Assembly (NCBI GenBank): GCA_902629125.1 | Contig: CACOPQ010000001.1 | Location: 161,503 to 225,502, forward strand | Direction of reading: 5' to 3' | Length of the DNA stretch: 64,000 bases | From: an uncultured Alphaproteobacteria bacterium | Lineage (GTDB): Bacteria; Pseudomonadota; Alphaproteobacteria; Thalassobaculales; Thalassobaculaceae | Shown: positions 9,231-17,871 of the stretch, in pieces | How the letters are laid out: each line of letters begins with the position of its first letter | Position numbering within the stretch: position 1 is the first letter of the stretch | The notes under the pieces: model-generated | The model's database searches: none | What the model was told of the DNA's origin: nothing | What the model saw: only the letters and a program-made list of their open reading frames with translations | Position numbers and translations under genes: made by a program

Positions 9231-10025
9231 TTAAACAGCTACTTTGGCAGCTATATGCGGGTCAGGATCATAGTCTGTGAGAGTAAAATCGTCGTAAGAA
9301 AAATCAAAAATATCCATAACACTTTGATTCATTTGCAGTCGCGGTAACGATTTTGGCTTTCTAGCGAGTTGTTCCTTCACTTGCCTCAGATGATTTTTAT
9401 AAATGTGAGCATCACCCATAGTATGGATAAACTCTCCAGGGGAGTATTTTGTTACCTGCGCAAGCATCAAAGTTAAAAGCGCGTAGGATGCAATATTGAA
9501 AGGGACACCTAAAAAGATATCTGCACTTCGCTGGTACAACTGACACGAGAGCTTTCCATCAGCAACATAAAACTGAAAAAGACAATGACATGGCGGCAGT
9601 GCCATTTCCTTTAACAGTGCCGGGTTCCATGCAGTCACCAAATGTCTTCGTGAATCTGGATTATTTTTGAGGCCTGAAACGAGATCTGCTATTTGGTCAA
9701 TGGTTTCTCCACTATGAGCAGGCCAGGAACGCCATTGTTTACCATATACAGGGCCCAATTCACCGGTTTCATCGGCCCATTCATTCCAAATACGAACGCC
9801 ATGTTTATTTAGGTAAGTTATATTTGTATCGCCATTCAAAAACCAAATTAACTCGTGAATTATGGACTTTAAATGTAGTTTTTTTGTTGTCAGCATCGGG
9901 AACCCATCTTCAAGGTTAAATCTCATCTGGTGACCAAAAATAGAAAGTGTACCCACTCCTGTTCTATCCACTTTTTCTGAGCCTTTGGTCAACACTAGAC
10001 GCATTAAATCGAGGTATTGTTTCAT
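9231..10025 (-). CDS. thyA: Thymidylate synthase ThyA
   Basis: Methylates dUMP to dTMP with methylene-tetrahydrofolate as carbon and hydride donor. Starting at the ATG at 10025 the protein has 264 residues, exactly the length of the E. coli enzyme. It places the catalytic cysteine at residue 146 (ALPPCHCLF), the same number as in E. coli, which supports this start over the in-frame TTG nine codons upstream. [11 protein letters not shown], the [15 protein letters not shown] phosphate/nucleotide site and [10 protein letters not shown] are all present. No strong SD precedes the chosen ATG at normal spacing. folA follows without a gap. Confidence 0.96.
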   Translation of the reverse strand: MKQYLDLMRLVLTKGSEKVDRTGVGTLSIFGHQMRFNLEDGFPMLTTKKLHLKSIIHELIWFLNGDTNITYLNKHGVRIWNEWADETGELGPVYGKQWRSWPAHSGETIDQIADLVSGLKNNPDSRRHLVTAWNPALLKEMALPPCHCLFQFYVADGKLSCQLYQRSADIFLGVPFNIASYALLTLMLAQVTKYSPGEFIHTMGDAHIYKNHLRQVKEQLARKPKSLPRLQMNQSVMDIFDFSYDDFTLTDYDPDPHIAAKVAV

Positions 10026-10166
10026 CGAAATGCCATATTTTCTATCCTGCAAAATTTTTAAAGGTTATCTCTCGACTTCCCGCGATAAGAAAGTACAGTA
10101 TCAAAAATTTAAAATCCACCTTGTAAACGAGAAAATCTCTGGGACTTACGTACAGAAAGCGTTCCA

Positions 10167-11684
10167 ATGACCAGCGAACTTGAATTTATCCTTAAAAAAG
10201 CACAAAAGCTCATCAGGCAAAAAAAAATAGCCCCAGCTGAGACCCTGTTGCTAGATGAATATAAGGATTGGGCTAACCATCCTTTAATTAATATGGCGCT
10301 TGGCGAGATTTTTTTTCTTAAACGCGATGCGACTAGGTCTCTGCAATATCTCGAAATTGCCTACGAACACGGCAAAAATATACCGGGCGTCGTTGTTTCG
10401 TTCGCAGAAAAACTCAGTTTGAATGATGAAATCACGCGGGCCAAGGGAGTGCTACAAGTTGCGTTACTAAGCTCCCCCTGTGACAAAGGGTTACTAAAGA
10501 GCTATGCAAATTTTTGTCAAACCGATCAAAACCCTCTAGAAAGTCTCAAGTTTAATTCTAGGCTTCTCTTGCTTTTTCCTGATGATTCAACAATTCATGC
10601 GAATATAGCAGAAGTATATGCTGCGTTGGATAATCATGAAAAATCCTTGGAGCACCAAAATATTGCGATAAAATACGATTCTGGCAGCCAGATACGACTT
10701 AATCGAGCAATAACGCTTTTGACCATGGAGAAATATCAAGAAGGTTGGGCAGAATACGAAAGCCGCTTAGGGCATGATATTATTTCATCACCTCGACGGC
10801 GCCTGCGTATCCCCAGATGGAATCGGCAACCGCTCCAAAATAAAACAATTCTAGTCTGCAGTGAGCAAGGCGTTGGTGACGAACTGTATTTCTCTTCCTA
10901 CCTACCTAGGCTAATTGAAATATCCGGAAGGGTCATTCTCGAAACAGATCCGCGTTTAATACAACTTTTCAAAGAGTCACTTGGAGAAATAAATGTCTTC
11001 CCATACTCAAGAAGATTAGCATATGAACAACCCGTTTTTACTTATGGCTGGCTACCAAAGTCTATTTACCCTGACTTTTATATCGACTTAGCAAGCTTAC
11101 CACATTTCCTCTTTGAAGAGGGGATAAAGCCTCTGAATAAATTTGGTTATCTAAAAATTTCAAAAAACACGCATGATTACTGGACGAAATACCTTTTCGA
11201 TATCTCTGGTGGCAGACCAATTGTTGGGCTGTGTTGGAGGAGTGGTTTAAATACTACAGACCGTCAACACTGGTACCCTCCCCTAAACCTGTGGGAGCAA
11301 GTTCTAACCATACCCGATATTTGTTTTCTAAGCTTACAATATGATGACGATGACGAAGACATTAGATTTTTTAAAGAACAGTTTGATGTTTCTTTTATTA
11401 AACTTTCCAACATTGACCTGAAGAATGATTTTAAAAATCTTGGGGCAATATGCACTGCATTGACAGGCGTGATAGCACCGTCTACCACCGTGGCACACCT
11501 AGCTGCGGCAGTTGGGAAAAGAACTATCATTGTCGAAAAAACGAGGACATGGTGTCCAAGGGTCAATGGCTTAGATACTTTTCTTCCATGCATTAGAAGA
11601 ATATTCCCTCCAAATGCTGGGGACTGGGAATGGGTTTTCAATAATGCACGAAAGGAGCTAAACAATTGGCTTTTAGATGAATGA
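10167..11684 (+). CDS. TPR protein with C-terminal glycosyltransferase-like domain
   Basis: A 505-residue protein. Residues 1-210 form degenerate tetratricopeptide helices (ALGEIFFLKRDATRSLQYLEIAYEHG, HANIAEVYAALDNHEKSLEHQNIA, NRAITLLTMEKYQEGWAEYESRL). From about 228 a GT-B-like segment follows: KTILVCSEQGVGDELYFSSYLPRL, then VGLCWRSGLNTTDRQHWYPPL, then TALTGVIAPSTTVAHLAAAVGK. This resembles the C-terminal half of ADP-heptose/GT9-type transferases, where the late Ser/Thr-rich loop plus His lies near the donor site. The TPR plus GT9-like layout recurs in proteobacterial proteins of unknown substrate. No signal peptide is seen, so it is probably cytoplasmic. Substrate and acceptor cannot be deduced. 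It sits alone between thyA and ssrA. Confidence 0.75.
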   Translation: MTSELEFILKKAQKLIRQKKIAPAETLLLDEYKDWANHPLINMALGEIFFLKRDATRSLQYLEIAYEHGKNIPGVVVSFAEKLSLNDEITRAKGVLQVALLSSPCDKGLLKSYANFCQTDQNPLESLKFNSRLLLLFPDDSTIHANIAEVYAALDNHEKSLEHQNIAIKYDSGSQIRLNRAITLLTMEKYQEGWAEYESRLGHDIISSPRRRLRIPRWNRQPLQNKTILVCSEQGVGDELYFSSYLPRLIEISGRVILETDPRLIQLFKESLGEINVFPYSRRLAYEQPVFTYGWLPKSIYPDFYIDLASLPHFLFEEGIKPLNKFGYLKISKNTHDYWTKYLFDISGGRPIVGLCWRSGLNTTDRQHWYPPLNLWEQVLTIPDICFLSLQYDDDDEDIRFFKEQFDVSFIKLSNIDLKNDFKNLGAICTALTGVIAPSTTVAHLAAAVGKRTIIVEKTRTWCPRVNGLDTFLPCIRRIFPPNAGDWEWVFNNARKELNNWLLDE

Positions 11685-11711
11685 TTTTTAAGTTAAGCAC
11701 GGTATCCATAC

Positions 11712-11739
11712 TTCCAAATAAATTTTAATAGCGTATACT
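11712..11739 (+). promoter_or_regulatory. Candidate promoter for ssrA
   Basis: A good -10 box TATACT at 11734-11739 is preceded after 16 bases by TTCCAA at 11712-11717, a weak -35. Transcription from it would begin near 11746, shortly before the first tmRNA helix sequences. The -35 match is poor, so this is a positional inference. Confidence 0.4.
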
Positions 11740-11763
11740 CCTACTGTTGGTTTTTGCCAACTA

Positions 11764-12060
11764 TAGCAATAAACGAAGCGTGGAATAAGCGTAGCGGACC
11801 CGGGGGCAGTACCCGGCGCCTCCACCACTAGGATCAGTCTGTCTTCGGGGGCGAACCAGGATCGACGCGCGTAATAAAGACGTTTTTTTTGCTCGGTATG
11901 GTACCGCCGTTATCGGGCTTTTATAATAGTTGCAAACGACAACTATGCGGAGGCACGCCTCGCTGCTTAAGCAGTCGGGCAAGCCCAACTAAACTCCATG
12001 TGGTTCGCACCGCATGGCGGGGTTCGGGGTGCACCTGGCAACAGAAGCGCCTCACTTGTA
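11764..12060 (+). ncRNA. ssrA: Circularly permuted two-piece tmRNA (ssrA)
   Basis: Rescues stalled ribosomes by acting as tRNA-Ala and short mRNA. The gene has the alphaproteobacterial permuted order: the acceptor piece comes first and ends with encoded CCA at 11825-11827; the coding piece starts at 11847. The 7-bp acceptor stem pairs 11847-11853 (GGGGGCG) with 11817-11823 (CGCCTCC). Its third pair is G-U, the alanine identity element. The T arm has a 5-bp stem 11800-11804/11812-11816 and a GGCAGTA loop, as in other two-piece tmRNAs. The intervening 11828-11846 would be removed during maturation. After the tag reading frame come GC-rich helices expected for pseudoknots. Outer ends are approximate to about 10 bases. 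The sspB gene follows within about 30 bases. Confidence 0.95.
11932..11970 (+). other. tmRNA proteolysis-tag reading frame
   Basis: Inside the coding piece, the resume codon GCA at 11932 opens a 12-codon frame, ANDNYAEARLAA, ending in TAA at 11968. With the alanine charged on the tmRNA the appended tag is AANDNYAEARLAA. The AAND-N-Y/F start fits known alpha-type SspB recognition, and the terminal LAA is the ClpX degron. Confidence 0.93.
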
Positions 12061-12087
12061 AAAGCTTGAGAGGGTAAAAGTATTAGA

Positions 12088-12585
12088 ATGGCAGAACAAC
12101 AGTTCCTATATGACATGATGGTACAAGAAGCGCTGCGGAGCGTTGTTCGACAATCACTTACGCAGGTCTGCAAAGATGGTTTTCGTGGCGATCACCATTT
12201 TTACATTACGTTCAAAACACAAGCGCCAAAAGTAACACTTCCAGATTTTCTGCATCAGCAATATCCCGACGAAATGACTATTGTTCTGCAACATCAATTC
12301 TGGAATTTACAGGTAAATGAAGATTATTTTGAAGTTGAGTTGAGCTTCAATGATAAACGTGAAAACCTTGTAATTCCCTTTGGAGCAATAACAGGGTTTG
12401 CTGACCCCTCAGTCAAATTTGGCCTCCAATTCGACGAAATCACAAGCAGAGAATCAATACCTAGTGAGGAAATCAGCATGGAAAAAACGGCGACGCAGAC
12501 TACAAACCTGAACAATAAAAGTGAAAAGTCTGGAGAAGTTGTCTCACTAGATCATTTTAGAAAAAAAACTGACCGTAAAACCTGA
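12088..12585 (+). CDS. sspB: SspB, ClpXP adaptor for ssrA-tagged proteins (alpha type)
   Basis: Binds the N-terminal part of the ssrA tag and delivers tagged proteins to ClpXP. The 165-residue protein has the alpha-SspB fold sequence: YDMMVQEALRSVVRQSLTQV helix, GDHHFYITFKTQAP, LPDFLHQQYPDEMTIVLQHQFWNL, ELSFNDKRENLVIPFGAITGFADPSVKFGLQF. A low-complexity linker (about 125-150) and a short basic C-terminal tail (VVSLDHFRKK) follow; the tail matches the position of the ClpX-docking XB motif. It lies immediately downstream of ssrA, so tag producer and tag reader are side by side. A GAGAGGG stands 13 bases before the ATG, longer than ideal spacing. fumC is convergent downstream. Confidence 0.94.
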   Translation: MAEQQFLYDMMVQEALRSVVRQSLTQVCKDGFRGDHHFYITFKTQAPKVTLPDFLHQQYPDEMTIVLQHQFWNLQVNEDYFEVELSFNDKRENLVIPFGAITGFADPSVKFGLQFDEITSRESIPSEEISMEKTATQTTNLNNKSEKSGEVVSLDHFRKKTDRKT

Positions 12586-12679
12586 GATGCCGTCTCGTAA
12601 AAAAGTTTCTTTTACTGATATTCTTATTTGGTACAAAACCTTGTTTCTAAACACTTCTGGATTTTATTAGGTTGTTTTT

Positions 12680-14086
12680 TTAAGATGACTTATTTGGGCC
12701 GATCATTTTTTCAGGTCTTACAACTTCATCGAATGTTTTAGCGTCAACAAAACCAAGTTTGACTGCCTCTTCCTTAAGGGTAGTTCCGTTTTCATGCGCT
12801 TTTTTTGCTACAATCGAGGCATTGTCGTATCCAATTTTAGGCGCCAAGGCAGTAACAAGCATAAGACTTTCTTGCATTAACTTATCTATCCTACTTTCAT
12901 TTGCACGTATGCCGATTAAGCAATTTTCGGCAAATGCTGAGCATGAATCGCTTAATAATTGGATGGATTGCAAAACATTATAAGCTATCATTGGTTTATA
13001 AACATTGAGCTCGAAATGACCTTGTGAGCCAGCAAAACTAACGGCAGCATCATTACCAAGTACTTGAATACACACTTGCGTTAGAGCTTCCACTTGGGTT
13101 GGATTGACTTTACCCGGCATAATTGAACTTCCAGGTTCATTTTCAGGGAGAATTAGCTCTCCCAACCCGCTACGGGGACCAGATCCTAGAAGTCGAATGT
13201 CATTGGCAATCTTAAATAAAGAAATAGCGGCTATTTTAATTGCTCCAGACATCTCGACCATTGCATCGTGCGAAGCTAACGCCTCAAACTTATTGGGCGC
13301 TGAAACGAAGGGTAATCTAGTAATCTCTGCTATCTTCTCTGCGACAGCTTCAGCCCAACCATATTCGGTACTGAGACCGGTACCAACTGCGGTTCCACCC
13401 TGCGCCAATTCATAGATACTTGCCAGTGCTGAGTTTATTCTTTCAATCGCCATTTTTATCTGATGCGCGTAACCAGAAAACTCTTGTCCCAAAGTCAGTG
13501 GAGTAGCATCCATTGTATGGGTGCGGCCAATTTTTATGATGTCTTTAAATTCAGTAACTTTATCATCCATAACTTTCGACAAGTTTTTCAAACTAGGTAG
13601 CAGGAGCCTATCAACCTCTGTGGCCGTTGCTATGTGCATCGCTGTTGGGAAAGTATCATTTGAAGACTGACTCATATTACAATCATCGTTTGGATGGATC
13701 GGGTTCTTCGAACCTATTTCTCCATTTAGAATTTCTATTGCGCGATTCGCGATTACTTCATTAGCGTTCATATTCGATTGTGTGCCCGAACCAGTTTGCC
13801 AGACAACGAGAGGAAAATGATCATCAAGATCCCCAGCTATTACCTCATCAGCTGCTTTAATTATTGCTGCTGCCTTCTTGTCGGTTAATTTGCCAGTGTC
13901 TCTATTCGTAATTGCACTCGCTTTTTTTATTACACCCAATGCTCGTACTATCGAAAGCGGTTGTCTTTCCCAGCCGATTGGAAAGTTCACGATTGAGCGC
14001 TGCGTTTGAGCTCCCCAGTATTTTTGGGTTGGAACTTGAATGGGGCCAAAGCTATCGCTCTCTGTGCGAAAGGTTGTTTCCTGCAT
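12680..14086 (-). CDS. fumC: Class II fumarase FumC
   Basis: Iron-independent hydration of fumarate to malate in the TCA cycle. The 468-residue protein is of canonical length. It carries the opening [12 protein letters not shown] motif, [20 protein letters not shown], the catalytic [15 protein letters not shown] region, [20 protein letters not shown] and the superfamily signature [16 protein letters not shown]. The start at 14086 is backed by AGAGG 8 bases upstream and by a good promoter at 14135-14164. It is convergent with sspB. Confidence 0.97.
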   Translation of the reverse strand: MQETTFRTESDSFGPIQVPTQKYWGAQTQRSIVNFPIGWERQPLSIVRALGVIKKASAITNRDTGKLTDKKAAAIIKAADEVIAGDLDDHFPLVVWQTGSGTQSNMNANEVIANRAIEILNGEIGSKNPIHPNDDCNMSQSSNDTFPTAMHIATATEVDRLLLPSLKNLSKVMDDKVTEFKDIIKIGRTHTMDATPLTLGQEFSGYAHQIKMAIERINSALASIYELAQGGTAVGTGLSTEYGWAEAVAEKIAEITRLPFVSAPNKFEALASHDAMVEMSGAIKIAAISLFKIANDIRLLGSGPRSGLGELILPENEPGSSIMPGKVNPTQVEALTQVCIQVLGNDAAVSFAGSQGHFELNVYKPMIAYNVLQSIQLLSDSCSAFAENCLIGIRANESRIDKLMQESLMLVTALAPKIGYDNASIVAKKAHENGTTLKEEAVKLGFVDAKTFDEVVRPEKMIGPNKSS

Positions 14087-14134
14087 TTTTAAACCTCTTT
14101 GTCAGTATCTTTCTAGTGGTTGACGAGTTGGAAA

Positions 14135-14164
14135 ATTATAAATTGTCAACCGCATGTTTGACAA
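14135..14164 (-). promoter_or_regulatory. Promoter for fumC
   Basis: On the minus strand a perfect -10 TATAAT (14140-14135) is preceded by an 18-base spacer and a -35 TTGTCA (14164-14159, five of six consensus). Predicted transcription start is near 14128, giving a leader of about 40 bases. Confidence 0.6.
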
Positions 14165-14543
14165 ACGATTATACACTTATGGCTGCAGTATAAAAGTGGC
14201 TGACAAATGCTTAGCATGAACCCGTTCTTAAAGATTTTCCGTGACAGTGGAATATTAGTTTTTATCACAGCCAATTCCGACAACACATAAATTTGGTTTC
14301 TCGTACACCTCATCTTTTAGGACGATTCAGATAAGATAAAACAAGATATATAAATCAAACGTCGTATCTAAAACAATAAAAATCCCTGCTGGCAGCATAT
14401 GAGTTTATTTAAGCGGCACACTAAAAGTTACTATAACAAGAAGTTTTTTAACCGATCTATTACTATCTCAATCAATAAATACTGGTCGTCTTAGTCTCCG
14501 ATATAGCTCTGTTTTTTTTTAGCACAATAGAATTTATTGATTA

Positions 14544-14572
14544 TTGACTCCATAAAAGGATATTGATCTAAA
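14544..14572 (+). promoter_or_regulatory. Candidate promoter for apt
   Basis: TTGACT at 14544-14549 (five of six -35 bases), a 17-base spacer and TCTAAA at 14567-14572 (four of six -10 bases). Initiation would fall near 14580, about 20 bases before the apt ATG. Confidence 0.4.
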
Positions 14573-14599
14573 AAAACTCCATTCAACTTGGATTGAAGA

Positions 14600-15130
14600 A
14601 TGCCAAAAAGTATTGATCTCGAGAAAACAATTGCTAAAGTTCCCGATTACCCAAAACCGGGTGTCCTTTATTATGATATTTCGACACTCCTTATGAATGC
14701 ACAAGCTTGGAAAGTAACGGTGAAAAGACTAGCACGTGAAATTAGTCAGTATGAGCCGGATATAATAGCAGGTATAGAATCCAGGGGCTTCTTGCTGGCA
14801 AGTCCCCTAGCACTCGAATTATCGATTGGAGTTCAGATGATAAGGAAAAAAGGGAAACTACCTGGAACAACTCTCGCGCACAGCTACGACCTAGAATACG
14901 GTCATGACACACTAGAAGTTCAGAAAAATTCCGCTTTAAATGGCAAACGCGTTGCAATTGTTGATGACATTTTTGCAACGGGAGGAACGCTGAACGCTGC
15001 AACAACTCTGATCCGAAAGCAAGGCTCTAATGTAGTTTGCTCTGCATGTATTCTGGAATTAGCTTTCCTGAAAGGAAAAGACAAACTTGACACGCCTTTC
15101 ATTTCACTTAGCCAAGTGAATGAAGTGTAA
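14600..15130 (+). CDS. apt: Adenine phosphoribosyltransferase
   Basis: Salvages adenine to AMP using PRPP. The 176-residue protein shows the Apt N-terminal IAKVPDYPKPGVLYYDIS segment, the IAGIESRGFLLASPLAL adenine-side motif, and the PRPP-binding loop VAIVDDIFATGGTLNAA near residues 120-136. Length matches bacterial Apt (170-185). Only weak SD purines (GAAG) precede the ATG. It stands alone, convergent with the thiolase gene downstream. Confidence 0.95.
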   Translation: MPKSIDLEKTIAKVPDYPKPGVLYYDISTLLMNAQAWKVTVKRLAREISQYEPDIIAGIESRGFLLASPLALELSIGVQMIRKKGKLPGTTLAHSYDLEYGHDTLEVQKNSALNGKRVAIVDDIFATGGTLNAATTLIRKQGSNVVCSACILELAFLKGKDKLDTPFISLSQVNEV

Positions 15131-15154
15131 TATTTTTTATTAAGAAGCTTTCTG

Positions 15155-16321
15155 CTAACGAATTGCCTCCAGAATGGATACGTAATTAGCTACGACCACG
15201 CCTCCCATATTAAAGATACCCCCAAGATTGGCATCCTTGACCTGCATCTCACCTGCTTCACCCCTCACCTGCATAGCGGTAAGAACGTGCATTGAGACAC
15301 CTGTGGCACCAATCGGATGTCCTTTAGCTTTAAGTCCACCTGACGGATTAACTGGCAACCTTCCATCCTTTTGCGTCAGTCCTTCGGTTACAACGCGAGC
15401 ACCTTCTCCTGGCTCAGCGAGCCCCATTGCCTCATATTCAAGAAGTTCTGCTGTGGTAAAGCAATCATGGGTTTCAACAAACGATAAGTCATTGAGGGTA
15501 ACACTTGCCATTTGCAGCGCGTCATTCCATGCCCTAGCACACCCGTCGAAACTTAAAATATCGCGCTTGGACATGGGTAGAAAATCGTTAACGTGTGCAC
15601 GTGATCGTATCGCTACGGCTTTGCGACAACCCAATGCTGTTGCAGTGTCGGCCAAAACGACAGCTGCTGCCCCATCGGAAACAAGAGAGCAATCCGTTCG
15701 CTTCAAAGGTGACGCTACAATAGGATTTTTTTCAGACACCGTATTACAGAAATCAAACCCCAGATCTTTCCGAATTTGTGCATAAGGGTTGGAAACTCCA
15801 TTCTTGTGGTTCTTTGCTGCTATCCCGGCAAGCGCCTCACTTTTATCGCCGTACTTTTGGAAATAAGCCTGCGTTATTTTTCCAAACACCCCAGCAAAGC
15901 CATCTTCTATATCAGATTCTTCCTTAAGATAGCTCGCAGAAAGTAACGCATCGCCAACCTGCGGGCCCTGAAGATCTGTCATTTTTTCTACGCCGATTAC
16001 CAAAACCACCTTGCCTCTTCGGGCTTCAATATAATCTAAGCCTTGATGTACAGCGGCGCTACCTGTCGCACACGCATTTTCAACCCGTGTAGAAGGCTTG
16101 AAACGCAACGCATCCGAGGATTGAAAAACCAGGCTTGACGTAAAACCTTGTGGGGAAAACGCACCGCCAAAATGCCCCAAATAGATGGCGTCTATATCTG
16201 CTGGACCAAAACCTGAGTCGTTAATTGCTTCAGAAGCAACGGAACATATCATACTTTCAACGTCATCGTGATCTCTTCTACCGAAGGCAAGATGGGACCA
16301 CCCTACTATACATGCTGTCAT
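15155..16321 (-). CDS. Thiolase-family acyl-CoA acetyltransferase (SCP-x-like)
   Basis: Predicted Claisen-type thiolase acting on an unknown acyl-CoA. From the ATG at 16321 there are 388 residues, with the nucleophilic Cys84 in ENACATGSAAVHQG, the ETHDCFTTAELLEYEAMG segment characteristic of the SCP-x/lipid-transfer thiolase branch, and the C-terminal GGLKAKGHPIGATG histidine loop. The second canonical cysteine motif of degradative thiolases (CxG near the end) is replaced by NMGGVVVANYV, as is usual in this branch. The start is chosen because GAGGAG lies 7 bases upstream; an ATG five codons earlier overlaps that SD. It follows the F0 genes on the same strand after a gap of 74 bases. Confidence 0.85.
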   Translation of the reverse strand: MTACIVGWSHLAFGRRDHDDVESMICSVASEAINDSGFGPADIDAIYLGHFGGAFSPQGFTSSLVFQSSDALRFKPSTRVENACATGSAAVHQGLDYIEARRGKVVLVIGVEKMTDLQGPQVGDALLSASYLKEESDIEDGFAGVFGKITQAYFQKYGDKSEALAGIAAKNHKNGVSNPYAQIRKDLGFDFCNTVSEKNPIVASPLKRTDCSLVSDGAAAVVLADTATALGCRKAVAIRSRAHVNDFLPMSKRDILSFDGCARAWNDALQMASVTLNDLSFVETHDCFTTAELLEYEAMGLAEPGEGARVVTEGLTQKDGRLPVNPSGGLKAKGHPIGATGVSMHVLTAMQVRGEAGEMQVKDANLGGIFNMGGVVVANYVSILEAIR

Positions 16322-16395
16322 TGACGCTCTCCTCATTTCTCAAAAAGGCTTAACCGCAAAATTTTATAAGGAAATTGATGTTTTGAAAACTAAAT

Positions 16396-16881
16396 CTAAC
16401 TTTTGAGGGATTTTATCACATCGTTAGTAGACGCTTCTATGAGGCTTCCCTGGACACTTTTATCCATCTTTTCAGCAATCAATTTTGTCGCAACTCCGAT
16501 TGCCAACTCAACAGCCTGATCCCTAACATCTTTTACAGCGCTGGCTTCAGCTTGTGCAATCCTCTGGACAGCCTGTTCTTCACGCCGCTTTATTGTCGCC
16601 GCCATTACCTCTTCTGCTTGCTCTTTAAGCCTTTCAGCCTCGGCTTCAGCCTGAGCTATTATTTGCTCGGCTTCCGCTAGTGCATCGCGTTGCTGTCGCT
16701 GATAACTAGCTAGCGCTGCTTGTGCCTCTTCCCTCAAATTCTGAGTTTCATCGAGTTGACTACGGATGCGCTCGGCACGCTTATCGAGTCCTTCTGTAAT
16801 TTTTTTAGTACCTTTCCAAAGAACAAGAATTACAAATATGGCAAACGCAATCGCGACAGAAATTTCAGGCGTAATCGTCAT
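16396..16881 (-). CDS. atpF: F0F1 ATP synthase subunit b
   Basis: Peripheral-stalk subunit linking F0 to F1. The 161 residues begin with a transmembrane helix (about 5-24, ISVAIAFAIFVILVLW), followed by a long alanine/glutamate-rich dimerising helix that runs to the C-terminus. The start overlaps the stop of the b' gene by four bases (ATGA), so translation of b and b' is coupled, matching their heterodimer. It is the last gene of the F0 cluster; the F1 genes are not in this window, as expected for alphaproteobacteria. Confidence 0.94.
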   Translation of the reverse strand: MTITPEISVAIAFAIFVILVLWKGTKKITEGLDKRAERIRSQLDETQNLREEAQAALASYQRQQRDALAEAEQIIAQAEAEAERLKEQAEEVMAATIKRREEQAVQRIAQAEASAVKDVRDQAVELAIGVATKLIAEKMDKSVQGSLIEASTNDVIKSLKS

Positions 16882-17498
16882 TGTGGACGCTCCTCCAAAG
16901 TTGCAGCAATCGCTGCATCAATATCCGCCGCTGTGACATCCACTCCTATTAACTTCTGGACCGCATTCGCCACAACTTCTTGCGCGACCGACCGTTCTAA
17001 AGAGCTTATTGGATCACCTGACGTTCCCTCAGTGCCCGTCTTTGAGGCGGCAATGCGCTTTTCCGCCTCTTCTAACATTACAGTAACCTTTACTTGCGCC
17101 GCCGACTCGGCTTCTGCACTCCGCTTCGCAATTTCTTCTTGGGCGTGGCGGGTCGCGTCCTGTGCCTTTTCTCTGGCAGCTGAAAGAGCTTTTTCGTACT
17201 CAATACGAACTTGGTAAGCTTCCTTCTTCAGTGTTTCAGCCTTATCAAGATCATCTTCTATACGCTCCTGACGCTCTTCCAAAACTTCCGCGATGCGAGG
17301 CATTGCTAGTTTTGCCACTAAAAAATAGAGTACAATAAAGCTTATAATTAACCAGAAAACTTGCGATGAGTAGGTCGCTACGTCTAATTGGGGTAACTTT
17401 GGTCCAGAAGAGGAGCTCGCAGCAGTCGCTCCCTGCCCGAACAGAACAAGTGCTAAAAATGCTGTGGCAGCAAGGCTTGATACACGTCTTATGTTCAT
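16878..17498 (-). CDS. atpF': F0F1 ATP synthase subunit b'
   Basis: Second peripheral-stalk subunit, typical of photosynthetic and alphaproteobacterial lineages. The 206-residue protein has a hydrophobic N-terminal stretch resembling a signal sequence (about 8-27), a linker with LPQLDVATYSSQVFWL, the true membrane helix (about 48-66) and a long charged stalk helix (EVLEERQERIEDDLDKAETLKKEA). The LPQLDVATYSSQVFWL sequence is diagnostic for b'. Whether the first hydrophobic stretch is cleaved cannot be told from sequence. It lies between atpE and atpF. Confidence 0.93.
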   Translation of the reverse strand: MNIRRVSSLAATAFLALVLFGQGATAASSSSGPKLPQLDVATYSSQVFWLIISFIVLYFLVAKLAMPRIAEVLEERQERIEDDLDKAETLKKEAYQVRIEYEKALSAAREKAQDATRHAQEEIAKRSAEAESAAQVKVTVMLEEAEKRIAASKTGTEGTSGDPISSLERSVAQEVVANAVQKLIGVDVTAADIDAAIAATLEERPQ

Positions 17499-17562
17499 AA
17501 AAACACCCTGGTCGACAACGAAAAGTAGTTTGAAGTTAACTATTATCTGTTTTTAATCTTCA

Positions 17563-17581
17563 GTTCCCGAAACTTGGGAAC
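17563..17581 (-). promoter_or_regulatory. Stem-loop just after atpE
   Basis: An 8-bp hairpin (17563-17570 with 17574-17581, including one G-U pair) with a three-base loop sits 10 bases beyond the atpE stop. No uridine run follows directly on the transcribed strand, so it looks like an mRNA-stability or processing hairpin rather than a terminator. It could help raise c-subunit mRNA above that of b' and b. Confidence 0.5.
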
Positions 17582-17590
17582 GGAATAGAC

Positions 17591-17818
17591 CTAGACCGCA
17601 AAAAGCAATAGAAAAGATATCAATAGTGCGAACAAAGCGATTGCTTCGGTTAGGGCAAAACCTAAGATGCCAATACCAAAAACCTCCCCGCGAGCTGCAG
17701 GGTTTCTGGCTATAGAGGATACTAAAGACGAAAAGATATTTCCAATACCTATTCCAACTCCAGCCAATGCTATCACGGCTAAACCTGCTCCGATAAATTT
17801 TGCTGCTTCTGCTTCCAT
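17591..17818 (-). CDS. atpE: F0F1 ATP synthase subunit c
   Basis: Rotor-ring proteolipid of F0. From the ATG at 17818 it is 75 residues: two transmembrane helices joined by the polar [13 protein letters not shown] loop, with the proton-carrying carboxylate Glu in [14 protein letters not shown] of helix 2. The residues that usually accompany Na+ binding are not evident, so H+ coupling is expected. A longer in-frame reading from 17908 would overlap atpB and lacks family similarity, while AAGGAAT precedes 17818 at good spacing. A stem-loop follows the stop. Confidence 0.95.
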   Translation of the reverse strand: MEAEAAKFIGAGLAVIALAGVGIGIGNIFSSLVSSIARNPAARGEVFGIGILGFALTEAIALFALLISFLLLFAV

Positions 17819-17871
17819 AATTTTATTCCTTCTTTTTTTGTTAGTAATTAATAAATTTGATTGCGTAATCC

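Larger units (their letters stand above)
14087..14599. other. Long divergent intergenic region fumC/apt
   Basis: 513 AT-rich bases between the divergent fumC and apt starts. The fumC end holds a sigma-70-like promoter and the apt end a second candidate. The middle (about 14200-14530) has no convincing ORF, tRNA, terminator hairpin or repeat by eye. A small RNA cannot be excluded. Confidence 0.5.

Noticed and set aside
12586..12679. Terminator between sspB and fumC
   Set aside because: Only a 6-bp A/T hairpin (GTAAAA/TTTTAC) is visible; too weak to claim.
14200..14530. Small RNA gene between fumC and apt
   Set aside because: The stretch lacks a convincing hairpin-plus-T-run or promoter pair; only the flanking promoters are supported.
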